In this document: piece after piece, positions 14,119 to 14,826 of the stretch
Layout: each line of letters opens with the position of its first letter
Numbering within the stretch: position 1 is the first letter of the stretch
Source: Candidatus Sulfotelmatobacter sp.
GTDB taxonomy: Bacteria; Acidobacteriota; Terriglobia; Terriglobales; Acidobacteriaceae
Length of the DNA: 14,826 nt
Reading direction: 5' to 3'
NCBI GenBank assembly: GCA_030037575.1
Contig: JASHRB010000572.1
Span: forward strand, 1-14,826
Made by a program: the position numbers and the translations under genes
The notes under the pieces: generated by a model
What the model saw: only the letters and a program-made list of their open reading frames with translations
Told to the model about the DNA's origin: nothing
Database searches by the model: none

Positions 14119-14826
14119 ATGACATCGTCGATTGGAGCGAAGATTGGAAGCGGTTTTGGGCTGGCGCTGGTAATTCTTATTGCCATCGGAGCGGTGTCCT
14201 ATACCAGCACGGCCAAATTCATGGACACCGCCGGCTGGGTGGCGCACACCTACCAAGTGCTCGATAACCTCGCGGGATTCCTGGCGGCGATGAAGGACGC
14301 GGAGACCGGACAACGAGGCTACGTGATCACCGGAGAGGACCGGTACTTGGAACCGTATCGCACCGCCGCGGTGGTTGCCGATCAGAATCTGAAGAATCTT
14401 CGCCGATTGACGGCCGACAACGCCGTGCAGCAGCGGCGGCTGGATGCTCTCGAACCGGTGGTTGCCTCCAAGTTCGCCGAGCTGCAGGAAACCATCGCCT
14501 TGCGCAGAGACAAGGGATTTGAGGCGGCGGATAAAGAGATCCTGACCGACCGGGGAAAACAGGACATGGACCGGATCCGGCAGTTGAGCGGGGAGATGCA
14601 GGGGGAGGAGAACGGGCTGTTGCAGCAGCGCTCGGAAGAAGAAAAAGTGCGTGCCCAGGCCACCAAGCTAACCATCGTTTTGGGAAGCCTCCTGGCGCTC
14701 ATCCTGGTCATGGCCGCCGGTTTTGTCATCACCCGCAACATCGCCATCCCGCTGAAGGAAGTATCGCAGGGGGCACAGCGCATCGCGGCGGGAGATCTGC
14801 TGGTGAACTTGGTTTCTGACCGCCGG
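14119..14826 (+). CDS. CHASE3/HAMP membrane transducer, probably a methyl-accepting chemotaxis protein, N-terminal part
   Basis: The frame stays open from ATG 14119 to the window edge, 236 codons. Residues about 10-28 are the first membrane segment (GFGLALVILIAIGAV). A periplasmic helical bundle follows (about 38-175) with the CHASE3 hallmark DAETGQRGYVITGEDRYLEPY (60-80, given here as its key residues D60, E62, G64, R66, G67). The second membrane segment is about 184-204 (LTIVLGSLLALILVMAAGF). HAMP begins right after it (TRNIAIPLKEVSQGAQRIAA, GD). The signalling domain lies beyond the edge, so a histidine kinase is formally possible. Position 27 bases behind cheW in an operon with cheR favours an MCP, the substrate of that CheR. 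CHASE3 ligands are poorly known. Confidence 0.82.
   Translation, partial: MTSSIGAKIGSGFGLALVILIAIGAVSYTSTAKFMDTAGWVAHTYQVLDNLAGFLAAMKDAETGQRGYVITGEDRYLEPYRTAAVVADQNLKNLRRLTADNAVQQRRLDALEPVVASKFAELQETIALRRDKGFEAADKEILTDRGKQDMDRIRQLSGEMQGEENGLLQQRSEEEKVRAQATKLTIVLGSLLALILVMAAGFVITRNIAIPLKEVSQGAQRIAAGDLLVNLVSDRR

Overview
The window looks like chromosome of an acidobacterium, most likely from the Solibacter/Bryobacterales side. The grounds are a very large TonB-dependent receptor with an N-terminal carboxypeptidase-regulatory-like domain ending in LQFALRLSF, a secreted DUF885 metallopeptidase, a DUF5060-type sugar hydrolase and a GC-rich base composition. This placement is inferred from family style only; no rRNA or marker gene is present.

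Positions 1-9178 form what looks like one nutrient-use locus. On the minus strand lie a FadR-type GntR regulator (4004-4804), an Oar-like TonB-dependent receptor (419-3796) and, 98 bases further on, the start of a secreted DUF5060 protein that runs off the left edge (1-320). Divergent from the regulator, on the plus strand, is a tight four-gene operon: aldehyde dehydrogenase (4925-6418), bicupin (6450-7298), D-2-hydroxyacid dehydrogenase (7310-8359) and HpcH/HpaI-type class II aldolase (8396-9178). The enzyme set suggests catabolism of a sugar acid: the aldolase splits a 2-keto-3-deoxy acid, the aldehyde product is oxidised, and hydroxyacid/keto-acid exchange follows. The substrate is not identifiable from sequence.

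The main regulatory observation is a repeated operator-like motif. Two 18-base copies (ATCATATGG-n2-TGATGTC) sit exactly 49 bp apart in the regulator/dehydrogenase divergent region, each overlapping a candidate -10 box. An identical 15-base piece of one copy (TGGTCTGATGTCTAT) recurs just downstream of a candidate promoter for the TonB receptor. This ties importer, regulator and catabolic operon into one predicted regulon. The dehydrogenase promoter also lies so close to the start codon that its mRNA is probably leaderless or nearly so.

Positions 9179-9417 are a convergent intergenic stretch with no gene I can support. A DUF885 HExxPGH metallopeptidase (9418-11190, minus) follows. Divergent from it, after a 254-base gap holding a bulged hairpin, is a chemosensory operon on the plus strand: CheW (11445-11939), CheR methyltransferase with C-terminal TPRs (11948-13459), a second CheW with a helical N-terminal extension (13456-14091), and the start of a CHASE3/HAMP transducer, probably a methyl-accepting chemotaxis protein, cut by the right edge (14119-14826). 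No RNA gene, CRISPR array, insertion sequence or origin is visible.
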